From an uncultured Phascolarctobacterium sp. (GTDB lineage Bacteria; Bacillota; Negativicutes; Acidaminococcales; Acidaminococcaceae): a stretch of DNA of 64,000 nt. The stretch covers positions 186,001 through 250,000 of the forward strand of contig UQZN01000001.1 of assembly GCA_900545535.1 (NCBI GenBank). Reading direction: 5' to 3'. Below the pieces are notes generated by a model. It was not told the origin of the DNA, made no database searches, and saw only the letters and a list, made by a program, of their open reading frames with translations. This document shows positions 1 to 8,574 of the stretch, piece by piece (within the stretch, counting starts at the first letter, position 1; each line of letters starts with the position of its first letter). The position numbers and the translations under genes were made by a program.

Positions 1-401
1 GGCAGATCAAAGAGCATTATGAGATGTCTGTCAACGTTATCAGTCTTTTATATAAATTACATATTTCCGGAGTTCGTAAAGCAGAGGAATGGCTGCCGTT
101 CAGTTTGCTGATGCATTGCCGTAATACGGCGGAGTATAATTTTATTAAGTCGACGGTGCTTGATAAGCTGCTGGAATATGACAGGCGTTATCAGGCAAGC
201 CTCTTGGATACTCTGATTGCAGCGCTGCAGGAGAACAGTTTGGAGGATGCTGCGGAAAGGCAGCATATCCACATTAACACTCTGCGTTACCGGTTGGGCA
301 AAATCAGGGAAATAACACAAAAAAATTATTTTAAAATGACTGACCGTTATTTTTTGTTGATATGTATCATGATTCAGAGGATGGAGCATGAACAGTTATA
401 A
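1..401 (+). CDS. PucR-family regulator, C-terminal end (partial)
   Basis: The reading frame is open from base 3, so the gene starts outside the window and only about the last 133 residues are present. The first internal ATG is at 24. The C-terminal part (LEDAAERQHIHINTLRYRLG) matches the helix-turn-helix of PucR/CdaR regulators, in which the NTLRYRL helix is diagnostic. These proteins control purine, sugar-diacid or amino-acid catabolic genes. The effector and target cannot be told from this fragment. A strong terminator follows directly. Confidence 0.8.
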   Translation, partial: QIKEHYEMSVNVISLLYKLHISGVRKAEEWLPFSLLMHCRNTAEYNFIKSTVLDKLLEYDRRYQASLLDTLIAALQENSLEDAAERQHIHINTLRYRLGKIREITQKNYFKMTDRYFLLICIMIQRMEHEQL

Positions 402-413
402 AGATATTTTAGT

Positions 414-449
414 AAATGGCAGGGCCAAAATTTTGGCTCTGCCATTTTT
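414..449 (+). terminator. Rho-independent terminator after the PucR-type gene
   Basis: A 16-bp hairpin (AATGGCAGGGCCAAAA pairing with TTTTGGCTCTGCCATT, one G-T pair) is followed by a T run. It lies 12 bases after the stop codon at 399-401. Confidence 0.85.
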
Positions 450-549
450 GTATACTTTTGAAAATATTTATGACCAAAAGCAGGGATTTTTCATAAAATA
501 GCGTATACTATATAAATATAGGAAAATATTACTGGAAGTTCGGAAGGGT

Positions 550-1212
550 GTGAGGACAATTTCGTTAAGTAACAGACAGAAATGTATTGCCGAGATCGTG
601 CGCCAGGACGGGCCTATCACGGGCGAACATATTGCTGAACGTCTGAACTTAACTCGTGCGGCTCTGCGTTCAGATCTGGCGATTTTAGTTATGGGCGGTA
701 TTTTAGATGCGCGTCCGAAAGTTGGTTATTATTTTACGGGGAAGAATACGCTGGGGATGTTGATGGAAGAAATTTCCGGCATCCTTGTACGTGATCTGCA
801 ATCTGTGCCGGTAGCGGTCAATCAGGATAAAAGTGCTTATGAAGCTGTTGTAACCATGTTCCTGGAGGATGTGGGAACGGTATTTGTTCTGGATGAAGCT
901 GGACTTTTGGTAGGTGTGGTATCGCGGAAGGACTTGCTGAAAGCCGCTATCAATAATGGCAGTGACTTGCGCGAAATCCCCGTTGTAATGGTTATGACGC
1001 CGTTGTCGAAACTGATTGTAGTCAAGCAGGAGGATTCGGTAGCGTCGGCAGCACGTAAAATCATTGATAATGAAATTGACTGTCTGCCGGTTGTCAGATG
1101 TGTAGGTGAGGATAAGCGCAGTTACGAAGTTGTTGGTCGTATCACTAAAACTAATTTTACCCGGCTGTTAGTAGATCTGGCAGAGGGCAAAGGAGGCAAT
1201 TATCATAGCTAA
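550..1212 (+). CDS. ccpN: CcpN-like transcriptional repressor with paired CBS domains
   Basis: This 220-residue protein has an N-terminal winged helix (about residues 5-60; LTRAALRSDLAIL is the recognition region) and two CBS domains (about 75-135 and 140-205). That is the architecture of CcpN/YqzB, the repressor of gluconeogenic genes in Bacillus. GTG at 550 is the only reasonable start, but GGAAGG at 542-547 is only two bases upstream, closer than usual. The next gene is the PPDK regulator, the same pairing as yqzB-yqfL in Bacillus, which strongly supports the name. Its stop overlaps the start region of that gene, so the two are probably translationally coupled. Confidence 0.85.
   Translation: MRTISLSNRQKCIAEIVRQDGPITGEHIAERLNLTRAALRSDLAILVMGGILDARPKVGYYFTGKNTLGMLMEEISGILVRDLQSVPVAVNQDKSAYEAVVTMFLEDVGTVFVLDEAGLLVGVVSRKDLLKAAINNGSDLREIPVVMVMTPLSKLIVVKQEDSVASAARKIIDNEIDCLPVVRCVGEDKRSYEVVGRITKTNFTRLLVDLAEGKGGNYHS
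1191..1207 (+). promoter_or_regulatory. Ribosome binding site that decides the ppsR start
   Basis: AGGAGG at 1191-1196 lies inside the end of ccpN. It is followed by ATT (1199), ATC (1202) and ATA (1205) in the ppsR frame. The spacing fits ATA or ATC best. The ccpN stop is at 1210-1212, so the genes overlap by a few codons. Confidence 0.7.
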
Positions 1213-2023
1213 GTTACCGATTATCTATGCAGTTTCCGACTCTATAGGTGAAACCGCGGAGTCTGTTGTAAAAGCTACTACCAGCCAATTTGTGCAGGAA
1301 AAATTTGATGTGATCCGTGTTCCTTATGTTAAAGATAAGGCGCAGGTGGAAAAGGTCATCGAAGAGGCTAAAGAAAATAATGGCATTATCTGTTATACAG
1401 TAGTTTCCCCTGAATTACGCGAACATATTGCTCATAAAGCAATGGAGCATGATGTAGAAGTAGTCGATGTTTTAGGACCAATGCTTAAAGCTATTGAGAA
1501 AACTTCCGGTCTCCTGCCTAAAAATCAGGCCGGGTTGATTCATGCGTTGGATCATGAATATTTTAAACGTGTTGAAGCCGTTGAATTTGCCGTTAAGTAT
1601 GATGACGGTAAAAATCCGCTGGGATTGGCCAAAGCTGACGTTGTTATTATCGGGGTATCCAGAACATCTAAAACACCGCTCAGTATGTATTTGGCGCATA
1701 AACAAATCAAAGTTGCCAACGTACCGCTGGTTCCGGAAATAATGCCGCCGGAAGAATTATTCAAAGTCCCGCCGCATAAAATCATCGGTTTATTGATCGA
1801 TCCGTTTAAACTTAATGAGATCCGCAGTGAGCGCCTGAAAACTATGGGATTGACTGATGGCGCTGCTTATGCCGATGTCAAACGCATCAATGAAGAGCTT
1901 GAATATGCAAAAGGAATCATGCGTCGTCTGCATTGTACTATCATTAATGTCTCTAACCGTGCGATCGAAGAAACTGCCGGTATGATCTTGGAGTATGTGC
2001 AGAAAAATAAGGACCGTCATTAA
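1205..2023 (+). CDS. ppsR: Pyruvate, phosphate dikinase regulatory protein (non-canonical start codon)
   Basis: DUF299/PPSR-family protein, a bifunctional kinase and pyrophosphorylase that switches PPDK or PEP synthase off and on. The P-loop-like GVSRTSKTP lies near residue 150. The conserved N-terminus (IIYAVSDSIGETAE) is encoded upstream of the first canonical start, GTG at 1292. An in-frame TAG at 1172-1174 bounds the frame, and no ATG, GTG or TTG lies between it and 1292. A strong AGGAGG at 1191-1196 points to ATA at 1205 (8-base gap) or ATC at 1202. I chose 1205, giving 272 residues, the usual family length. Whether the start is truly AUA/AUC or an altered ATG is open. Confidence 0.85.
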   Translation: MAKLPIIYAVSDSIGETAESVVKATTSQFVQEKFDVIRVPYVKDKAQVEKVIEEAKENNGIICYTVVSPELREHIAHKAMEHDVEVVDVLGPMLKAIEKTSGLLPKNQAGLIHALDHEYFKRVEAVEFAVKYDDGKNPLGLAKADVVIIGVSRTSKTPLSMYLAHKQIKVANVPLVPEIMPPEELFKVPPHKIIGLLIDPFKLNEIRSERLKTMGLTDGAAYADVKRINEELEYAKGIMRRLHCTIINVSNRAIEETAGMILEYVQKNKDRH

Positions 2024-2028
2024 ATAAA

Positions 2029-2058
2029 AAATAACCCTCGCTTGAGCGAGGGTTATTT
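2029..2058 (+). terminator. Terminator after ppsR, probably bidirectional
   Basis: Perfect 12-bp stem (AAATAACCCTCG with CGAGGGTTATTT) around a short loop, flanked by A and T runs. It separates ppsR from the convergent OstA-like gene and could serve both. Confidence 0.85.
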
Positions 2059-2069
2059 AAACTGTAAAA

Positions 2070-2531
2070 TTAACTTACAAAAACTTTTTCGCGGACGTTG
2101 TAAATAACTTCGCCGCTTTTGGGTTCACCATTAACGATTACATTGCCGTTGAAGACAGCGTTTTTTGTGCCCCAGTTAAAACTGCCGGTGTCAGCGCGGA
2201 TAATCAGGTCGCCTTGCGTAAAATGCATATTTCCGGAAACATAGGCTGTTTTTTCTTTGCTGTATACATCAACAGTATCACAATCAAAAGTGATATCTCC
2301 TTCGCGCAGGGTGATATTACCCTGACCATGTACTTCAAGTTTATACATACTTACCTGTGCAGCGTCGCCAGTGATAATGCGGTCACCGATTTCAACGTGG
2401 ACGTTGCCCTGCAGATCATAAACGCCTGTAAAAGGGTTAAAGGTTTGTTTATCGCTGGTTACCTGCGGTTCGGCCAGACAAATTGCAGGAACTAAAAGCA
2501 GCATCAAAACAAAGAGAAAAATTTTTTTCAT
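2070..2531 (-). CDS. OstA/LptA-like periplasmic protein
   Basis: A 153-residue secreted protein. The signal peptide (MKKIFLFVLMLLLVPAICLA) is followed by repeated short beta strands (GDAAQVSMYKLEVHGQGNI, FDCDTVDVYSKEKTAYVSG, IIRADTGSFNW). This is the pattern of the OstA/LptA jelly-roll fold that carries LPS across the periplasm. The ATG at 2531 was chosen because GAGGTG sits six bases upstream; the GTG nine bases further out lies within that ribosome binding site. Such a protein implies an outer membrane. No lptB or lptC is adjacent, so its exact role is inferred from fold only. Confidence 0.75.
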   Translation of the reverse strand: MKKIFLFVLMLLLVPAICLAEPQVTSDKQTFNPFTGVYDLQGNVHVEIGDRIITGDAAQVSMYKLEVHGQGNITLREGDITFDCDTVDVYSKEKTAYVSGNMHFTQGDLIIRADTGSFNWGTKNAVFNGNVIVNGEPKSGEVIYNVREKVFVS

Positions 2532-2611
2532 TTGGTTCACCTCACATGTGTAATTATATTACTTAATGCGCCTGGTGACAATGCTTGAAAGTGAAATAAA
2601 GGTGAAGAATA

Positions 2612-3598
2612 ATGTTATCAGTAAGAAAAATAAGTGAGAATATCGAACAGCAAACACTGGCGTCCTGGGCGGCTAAAAGTTCGCAGGCAGTGCGTGACAC
2701 GGAAGAAGCTGCTGATGATTTGCGGACAGCTTTTCAGCGTGATCGCGACAGGATCATTCATAGTACGCCGTTTCGTAAGTTGAAACATAAAACACAGGTA
2801 TATTTGTGCCCTGGCGACCATTACCGTACGCGCCTGACGCATAGTATGGAAGTGTCGCAGATTGCCAGAACCATTGCAAGAGCCTTGAGACTTAACGAAG
2901 ACCTTACGGAAGCTGCCGCCTTAGGCCATGATCTTGGGCATACTCCTTTCGGTCATGCTGGGGAAAGAGCTATTAACACTTATACCGGACATTTTAAGCA
3001 TAACGAGCAAAGCCTGCGGGTGGTGGAGCTATACGGAAGGAAAGGCAAAGGGTTGAATCTGACCAGTGAAGTGCGTGATGCTATAGTGAATCATACAGGC
3101 AGTAATTTGCCAAAAACGCTTGAAGGACAGGTTGTGCGTCGGTGTGACCGTATTGCTTATCTGTGCCATGATTTCGACGATGGCTGCAAGGTAGGGATCA
3201 TCGGTCCCGAAAAATTACCGGGAATTGTCGCTATGCGGTTAGGGACCGAGCCGAGCCAGATCTTAGATGTGCTCGTCCGAAATATTGTGGAATTATCGTT
3301 GAATAAACCTCAGATCGTTATCGACAAATATTATGAAGAGGCTCTCGAAGAATTTCGTGATTTTATGTTTGATTATATTTACTGTTCACCGCAACTGACT
3401 GTTGAACATAACAAAGCAGAGCATGTTGTGAAAACCCTGATGGACCTATATATGGTATCTCCGCAGCTCCTGCCAAAGGAGTATGCCGAATTGACTGACC
3501 GTTTTGGACTGCAGCAGACAGTGGTAGATTTTGTGGGTGGATTGACTGACGCCGGCGCTGTGCAGCTATTTAATAAACACTATATTCCCATAATATAA
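2612..3598 (+). CDS. dGTPase-like HD-domain phosphohydrolase
   Basis: A 328-residue HD-superfamily protein of the deoxyguanosinetriphosphate triphosphohydrolase-like group. The start (FRKLKHKTQVY), the H..T.LTHSMEV segment and the metal motif LGHDLGHTPFGHAGE (about residues 107-121) are all present. Members hydrolyse dNTPs to deoxynucleoside and triphosphate. The protein is shorter than E. coli Dgt, like the Firmicutes form. GGTGAAG precedes the ATG. It lies just upstream of dnaG-rpoD, a common arrangement that suggests shared expression with replication genes. Confidence 0.88.
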   Translation: MLSVRKISENIEQQTLASWAAKSSQAVRDTEEAADDLRTAFQRDRDRIIHSTPFRKLKHKTQVYLCPGDHYRTRLTHSMEVSQIARTIARALRLNEDLTEAAALGHDLGHTPFGHAGERAINTYTGHFKHNEQSLRVVELYGRKGKGLNLTSEVRDAIVNHTGSNLPKTLEGQVVRRCDRIAYLCHDFDDGCKVGIIGPEKLPGIVAMRLGTEPSQILDVLVRNIVELSLNKPQIVIDKYYEEALEEFRDFMFDYIYCSPQLTVEHNKAEHVVKTLMDLYMVSPQLLPKEYAELTDRFGLQQTVVDFVGGLTDAGAVQLFNKHYIPII

Positions 3599-3702
3599 GC
3601 TTGCCGTAATGCTAAAATTATCTACTATTAAAAAGAGGATTTTTTTGTTAAATATGGAATATAATAAATCAGATGGTATTTGAGGTGACAGGAGCAATAA
3701 TT

Positions 3703-5484
3703 ATGAGTGGTATGTTTGATGATTTTAAAGAGCAGGTTCGCTCCCAAGCTAATATCGTCGAGATAATTTCCGAATATGTACCGCTAAAAAAGCGTGGCGG
3801 CAGTTTTTGGGGCTGCTGTCCTTTTCACGGAGAGAAAACACCGTCCTTTTCCGTAACGCCGGACAAGAACTTTTTTTATTGTTATGGCTGTCACGTAGGC
3901 GGTGATGTTTTTACATTCGTGATGAAGATGGAAAACTGTACTTTTCCCGAAGCTTTAAAGCTGCTGGCCAATAAATTAGGTATTGCTGTGCCGGAAAAGG
4001 AAAAGACCAAAGCCGAACTGGAACGTGAGAAACAGGCCAAACAGGTCATTGCGGCTAATGAATTGGCAACACGTTTTTTTCAGGCTTGTCTGACTAAGAC
4101 TGACTATGGTATAAAAGCACAGGATTACCTTGCAGGGCGCGGCATTACTCCTGAGGTCATCGAAAGGTTTTCTATAGGGGTGGCATTGCCGAATTATAAC
4201 GCGTTGCTTTCTGCGCTTGGAAAACGCGGCTGCAGTGCCGGCTTGCTGGTACAGGCTGGCTTGGCTGTAAATTATGACCGAGGCCCGATGGATAAGTTTC
4301 GCGGCAGAGTGATGATACCTATTCAGGACCCACGTGGACATGTGGTAGGTTTTGGCGGCCGTATTTTAGAGCAGAATGCTCAGCAGACGGCAAAATATAT
4401 GAATACCGGTGAGACAGAATGGTTTAATAAAAGGACCCTGTTATTCGGGATGAACGTGGCGTTAAAGGAAATAAAAAAACGCCGCCAGGCTGTGATTGTG
4501 GAAGGCTATATGGATGCTATCAGCCTGCATGCTTGCGGTATAGATTGGGCTGTTGCCTCGATGGGCACGGCTTTTGCGCAGGAACAGGCAAAACTCCTAG
4601 CCCGTGCTGCCGATGAAGTAGTCTTTTCATACGACAGTGACGCAGCAGGACAAAGGGCAACTGTACGTGCTGTAAGTATTGCTAAAGAGGCCGGACTTAA
4701 AGTCAGGGTATTAGTGGTACCGGATGGGAAAGATCCTGATGAATTTGTGCGTAAACACGGTAAAGATGCTTATCTGCAGCTGATTGCAACAGCTGTTTCA
4801 GGTATAGAATTTCAGATGCAGTATGTTATTTCTCAAAATAATGTTTCAAATTTAGCAGGAAAAGTCGAAGCTGTGTCGAATATACTACCATTCCTACTAG
4901 AGTGCAAAAATGAGATCGAGGTTGCACAGCATATCAAAACGCTGGCCCAGCGTCTGACTATTGACGAAGGGCTCATCATGAGTGAATACCGTAAGCTAAG
5001 CCGCAAGAATGAACGGAGAGATAGTGCGTCTGCATGGCAGAGACCGACCAGCGTACTTTCTGCCGAGGATCAGGCAGAGCAGCTTTTGCTTTACGTTATT
5101 TTAAAAAATACCGATTTGGCATTTGTTTACAGAGATAAAATCGTAGATGTTGGTTTTATATCAAAAGTTCGTGGAGAAATCTATGAAGAGTTGCTGAAAC
5201 AGCTGGATGCCGGTAAACAAAGTTCTGCCGACAAACTGTTTACAGAGCTGTCAAGTGAGGCTGCGACAGAGCTGGCTCAAATCATGGCAAAAGAGATTGC
5301 GGATGCAAACGGTGAAAAACTAGTAGACGACTGCCTGCGGCAGATGCGCAGGGGCGCTTTGGAACGACGCTATGAGGAGCACCGACTACGCGCCGACGAA
5401 TATGAACGTTTGGGGGATAACCGCTTTTTGCAGGAGCTTGCAGAAAGCCAGAAAATTAAAAATGAAATTAAAAAATTATATTAA
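3703..5484 (+). CDS. dnaG: DNA primase
   Basis: A 593-residue primase that makes RNA primers at the replication fork. The N-terminal CHC2 zinc finger is clear (CCPFHGEKTPSFSV then FYCYGCHVGGD, about residues 35-65). The TOPRIM core follows (IVEGYMDAISLH; SYDSDAAGQRAT), and the C-terminal part would be the helicase-interacting region. ATG at 3703 has AGGAG 8 bases upstream and gives the conserved MSGMFDDF start; an upstream ATG at 3673 would add an unrelated extension. It is followed by rpoD, as in the classical macromolecular synthesis operon, here without rpsU. Confidence 0.97.
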   Translation: MSGMFDDFKEQVRSQANIVEIISEYVPLKKRGGSFWGCCPFHGEKTPSFSVTPDKNFFYCYGCHVGGDVFTFVMKMENCTFPEALKLLANKLGIAVPEKEKTKAELEREKQAKQVIAANELATRFFQACLTKTDYGIKAQDYLAGRGITPEVIERFSIGVALPNYNALLSALGKRGCSAGLLVQAGLAVNYDRGPMDKFRGRVMIPIQDPRGHVVGFGGRILEQNAQQTAKYMNTGETEWFNKRTLLFGMNVALKEIKKRRQAVIVEGYMDAISLHACGIDWAVASMGTAFAQEQAKLLARAADEVVFSYDSDAAGQRATVRAVSIAKEAGLKVRVLVVPDGKDPDEFVRKHGKDAYLQLIATAVSGIEFQMQYVISQNNVSNLAGKVEAVSNILPFLLECKNEIEVAQHIKTLAQRLTIDEGLIMSEYRKLSRKNERRDSASAWQRPTSVLSAEDQAEQLLLYVILKNTDLAFVYRDKIVDVGFISKVRGEIYEELLKQLDAGKQSSADKLFTELSSEAATELAQIMAKEIADANGEKLVDDCLRQMRRGALERRYEEHRLRADEYERLGDNRFLQELAESQKIKNEIKKLY

Positions 5485-5525
5485 AAAACAACAGCAATTA
5501 TTAAGAGACGAAAGGAGGGAACACC

Positions 5526-7109
5526 ATGGCTAACACTAAAATTTCTGCCGACCAGGTAGAAGAATTATTACTTAAAGGCAAATCGCACGGCGGTGTTCTC
5601 ACTTATCGTGAAATTATGGATTCTATGCAAAACGTAGAAGATATGACTCCGGACGATATGGACAGTATGTATGAGCTGATTGCTCAAAAAGGTATCGACG
5701 TAGTCGATGAAAACAGTGATGACGATGTATTGCCTGTTACTGAGGATGATACTGAAGAGATCAATGAAGCTGAGTTGGCTAACCTCAGTGTTCCTGAGGG
5801 GGTAAGCATCGACGACCCTGTCAGGATGTACCTTAAAGAAATAGGTCGTGTACCGCTTCTGATCGGTGAAGATGAAATCAAGCTTGCCAAACGTATGGAT
5901 AAGGGCAAACAGGCAGAACGTCTGATGAATTCTTCTTTACCGGCAGCTTTAGTGCCTGCTTACAGTGGTAAAGAAAAAACTGCTACGCTGATCAAAAAAA
6001 TCAAGAAACATTTGGAACAGGAACATAGAAGCTGCGAAGTGCGCAGTGTAGAAAAAGTTCTTGGAATTATTGCCCGAGCTGCAGCGGCAGGTAAGCCATG
6101 TACGTTGGCGGAGTATCAGGATCTTATCGTGGAGTTTACTAAAGATGAACGCTTGCATTTGCAGCGTATGATGCAGGAACACAATGTAATGATTCCTGAC
6201 TGCGATAAAATGGTAGTTGATCGCCAAACCAGTGATAAAGAAGTACATGCCCTGTTTGAAATCAAGACTTTGCTGGACGAAATCAAACGTCGTTTGCCTG
6301 AAGAGACTGATGCAGCTGTTTTTGACAGTTATATGGCATTGGAAGAAGATTACGGAAAACTTCTGGAAGAAGTTTTCGAAGAAGGAGAAGCAGCAAAACG
6401 CTGTCTGTCAGAAGCTAACCTTCGTTTGGTCGTCAGTATCGCTAAACGTTACGTTGGACGTGGAATGCTGTTTTTGGATCTGATTCAGGAAGGTAATCTT
6501 GGGCTTATCAAAGCAGTAGAAAAATTTGATTATAATAAAGGCTTTAAATTCAGTACCTATGCTACATGGTGGATTCGTCAGGCCATTACCCGTGCAATTG
6601 CGGATCAGGCCCGTACTATTCGCATCCCGGTACATATGGTAGAAACAATCAATAAGCTTATTCGCGTATCCCGTCAGCTGTTGCAGGAACTTGGCCGTGA
6701 GCCTATGCCGGAAGAGATTGCCAAGGAAATGGATACTACGGTTGATCGAGTGCGTGAAATCATGAAAATCGCACAGGAGCCGGTATCTTTGGAAACGCCT
6801 ATCGGTGAAGAAGAAGATTCGCACTTGGGAGATTTTATTGAAGATCATGATGCGCCGGCGCCTGCTGATGCTGCTTCGTTTACCCTATTGCGTGAACAGC
6901 TGGAAGAAGTACTGGAAACATTGACTGTACGCGAAAAGAAAGTTTTGGAATTACGCTTTGGTCTGGAAGATGGACGTTCCCGTACTTTGGAGGAAGTTGG
7001 TCAGCATTTTGGTGTAACCAGAGAACGTATTCGTCAGATTGAAGCCAAAGCTTTGCGTAAACTGCGCCATCCGAGCCGCAGCAAAAGGCTGAAAGACTTT
7101 TTAGAATAA
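5526..7109 (+). CDS. rpoD: Primary sigma factor of RNA polymerase
   Basis: A 527-residue sigma-70. It has region 1.1 (N-terminal about 80 residues, acidic), region 1.2 ([12 protein letters not shown]), a non-conserved insert of about 150 residues, region 2 ([32 protein letters not shown]), region 3 and region 4 with the DNA-reading helix ([16 protein letters not shown]). The insert between 1.2 and 2 makes it longer than the roughly 370-residue Bacillus SigA. AAAGGAGGG precedes the ATG. It follows dnaG by 41 bases, so the two are very likely one transcript. Confidence 0.97.
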   Translation: MANTKISADQVEELLLKGKSHGGVLTYREIMDSMQNVEDMTPDDMDSMYELIAQKGIDVVDENSDDDVLPVTEDDTEEINEAELANLSVPEGVSIDDPVRMYLKEIGRVPLLIGEDEIKLAKRMDKGKQAERLMNSSLPAALVPAYSGKEKTATLIKKIKKHLEQEHRSCEVRSVEKVLGIIARAAAAGKPCTLAEYQDLIVEFTKDERLHLQRMMQEHNVMIPDCDKMVVDRQTSDKEVHALFEIKTLLDEIKRRLPEETDAAVFDSYMALEEDYGKLLEEVFEEGEAAKRCLSEANLRLVVSIAKRYVGRGMLFLDLIQEGNLGLIKAVEKFDYNKGFKFSTYATWWIRQAITRAIADQARTIRIPVHMVETINKLIRVSRQLLQELGREPMPEEIAKEMDTTVDRVREIMKIAQEPVSLETPIGEEEDSHLGDFIEDHDAPAPADAASFTLLREQLEEVLETLTVREKKVLELRFGLEDGRSRTLEEVGQHFGVTRERIRQIEAKALRKLRHPSRSKRLKDFLE

Positions 7110-7120
7110 GCTGGTTTAGC

Positions 7121-7149
7121 TTGACAAGCAGACCGAATTTGTTTAGAAT
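7121..7149 (+). promoter_or_regulatory. Sigma-70 promoter for the tRNA gene
   Basis: TTGACA (7121-7126) and TAGAAT (7144-7149) are separated by exactly 17 bases. The tRNA begins 37 bases after the -10 box. The tRNA can therefore be transcribed on its own as well as by read-through from rpoD. Confidence 0.85.
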
Positions 7150-7185
7150 ATTACTGTTGACCATTGAGGCAACACAAGGTACTAT

Positions 7186-7260
7186 GGGCCTATAGCTCAG
7201 TGGTAGAGCCACCGGCTCATAACCGGTTGGTCGCTGGTTCGAACCCAGCTGGGCCCACCA
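7186..7260 (+). tRNA. tRNA with CAU anticodon (Ile2 more likely than elongator Met)
   Basis: Complete cloverleaf. The acceptor stem GGGCCTA pairs with TGGGCCC, followed by A and an encoded CCA end. The D arm is GCTC/GAGC, the anticodon stem ACCGG/CCGGT with loop CTCATAA (anticodon CAT at 7218-7220), and the T arm GCTGG/CCAGC. It is not the initiator, because the three G-C pairs at the base of the anticodon stem are absent. The acceptor pairs C4-G69 and C5-G68 resemble those used by TilS to recognise tRNA-Ile2 in E. coli, and the anticodon loop resembles known Ile2 tRNAs. I lean to Ile2 (lysidine-modified). Confidence 0.9.
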
Positions 7261-7271
7261 GACAAAAAAGT

Positions 7272-7300
7272 AAGCCGCAACCAAAGGTTGCGGCTTTTTT
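7272..7300 (+). terminator. Terminator after the tRNA
   Basis: An 11-bp stem AAGCCGCAACC / GGTTGCGGCTT with an AAA loop, then six Ts, 11 bases after the tRNA CCA end. Confidence 0.92.
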
Positions 7301-7366
7301 ATGTCATTGGGCTACCAATATAAAGGCGTTCTGGTAAAAATGTAGTACCAAAACCAGGTAGGGGGA

Positions 7367-8218
7367 TTACCCAAGATGGGCTGCATTATGTTTGATGAAA
7401 GTTCCTTTATCAAGCTCTTTAAAGCTTTCATCCAGTTCTTCGCGTGTATTCATAACAATCGGGCCACCCCATGCTACTGGCTCGTTTAGAGGTTTTGCGG
7501 CACACAGTATAAAACGTAAAGATTTATTTTCCTCAGCAGTGATGGAAACTGTGTCTCCCTCGCCAAATAAAACGGCAGTTTTTTCTGAAATATTACTGCC
7601 GTCTATTATTGCATTACCTGTAATCAAGAAGACGAATACATTGTCTTCGGATTTTGTTGGCAGCGTTATGGTCTTACCAGGCTGTAATTCTACATCATAA
7701 ATAGTTGCTTTGATGTGTGGTGGTTCGACGCCTTTTACACCGTCGTATTCTCCGGCAAGCACATGAATTGTGGCAGTATCCGTTTTTTTGATACCAATCA
7801 TGTGACCGGTAATGTCAAAATATGTTGGTTCAGTCATTTTTTCTTTTTGAGGAAGATTCAACCAAAGCTGGACACCAAGCATATGTTTACTGGCCTGAGG
7901 CATCTCCTGGTGCATGATGCCGCTGCCGGCAGTCATCCACTGGCTTTCGCCGCTGCGGATAGTTCCCTTATTGCCTAAACTGTCCTGATGGGTCATTTCT
8001 CCCTGTACAAGATAAGAAATTGTTTCGATACCTCTGTGAGGGTGGAAGGGGAAGCCTTTGATATAATCAGCTGGATTATGCGAATCAAATGAATCAAGCA
8101 TTAAGAAGGGATCATAGTCTATTACTGTATCGTGACCTAATACACGTGTAAGATGTACGCCTGCGCCATCGATGGCCTGCTGTCCAGTTGTTAATTTTTT
8201 TATTTGTCTCATTGTCAT
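7367..8218 (-). CDS. Pirin-family cupin protein
   Basis: A 283-residue pirin. The metal-binding motif FPFHPHRGIETISY (about residues 53-66) and the downstream GSGIMHQEMP supply the expected three His and one Glu. Pirins are bicupins; some act as quercetin dioxygenases, others as regulators, and the substrate here is unknown. I chose the ATG at 8218 (MTMRQIKK), which has AGGAAAGGA upstream. A start at 8272 would add a non-conserved hydrophobic stretch. The gene is monocistronic on the minus strand. Confidence 0.9.
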   Translation of the reverse strand: MTMRQIKKLTTGQQAIDGAGVHLTRVLGHDTVIDYDPFLMLDSFDSHNPADYIKGFPFHPHRGIETISYLVQGEMTHQDSLGNKGTIRSGESQWMTAGSGIMHQEMPQASKHMLGVQLWLNLPQKEKMTEPTYFDITGHMIGIKKTDTATIHVLAGEYDGVKGVEPPHIKATIYDVELQPGKTITLPTKSEDNVFVFLITGNAIIDGSNISEKTAVLFGEGDTVSITAEENKSLRFILCAAKPLNEPVAWGGPIVMNTREELDESFKELDKGTFIKHNAAHLG

Positions 8219-8574
8219 AAAAATCATTCCTTTCCTGTAAAAAGCTGCACTATAAAATTTAAAGAAATTCATTTAAGTTTAATTCTGTTTCTTTTACTAA
8301 TCATATTAAACAAATAGGAATTGAGCAATGGTTAAAAAACAGAGGGAAAGGTTAAAATAATTGTTTTTAGAAGAAATAATTTGTTGGCAGCGTTATTGCT
8401 CATTGCTGCGCAGCTATAATATGCTTTGCTGATTATTTCGATTATGTTTGGAAAAATAGTGCAATTAGTTATTTTAGAAAATGATTTAAGAAATAAAATA
8501 AGGGATTAACCTTCTTGTCACACTTTTTTTGATAGATAGTGTTATAATTTACTAAGTAAGCTGGAGGTGATTAT
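8219..8574. other. Divergent intergenic region between pirin and hemolysin III genes
   Basis: About 356 AT-rich bases with no open frame of note. It holds the pirin promoter candidate and, towards the other side, a TATAAT at 8543-8548 that may be the -10 box of the hemolysin III gene. The nearest TTGTCA (8515-8520) is 22 bases upstream of it, too far for a normal spacer. No clear hairpin or riboswitch was seen. Confidence 0.5.
8300..8328 (-). promoter_or_regulatory. Candidate promoter of the pirin gene
   Basis: Read on the minus strand, TTGCTC (8323-8328) and TATGAT (8300-8305) are 17 bases apart. The position, about 80 bases before the ATG, is reasonable. Confidence 0.5.

Noticed and set aside
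6880..7284. A 134-residue minus-strand frame across the end of rpoD and the tRNA
   Set aside because: Its GSNQRPTGYEP-like stretch is the well-known artefact of translating the antisense of a tRNA gene.
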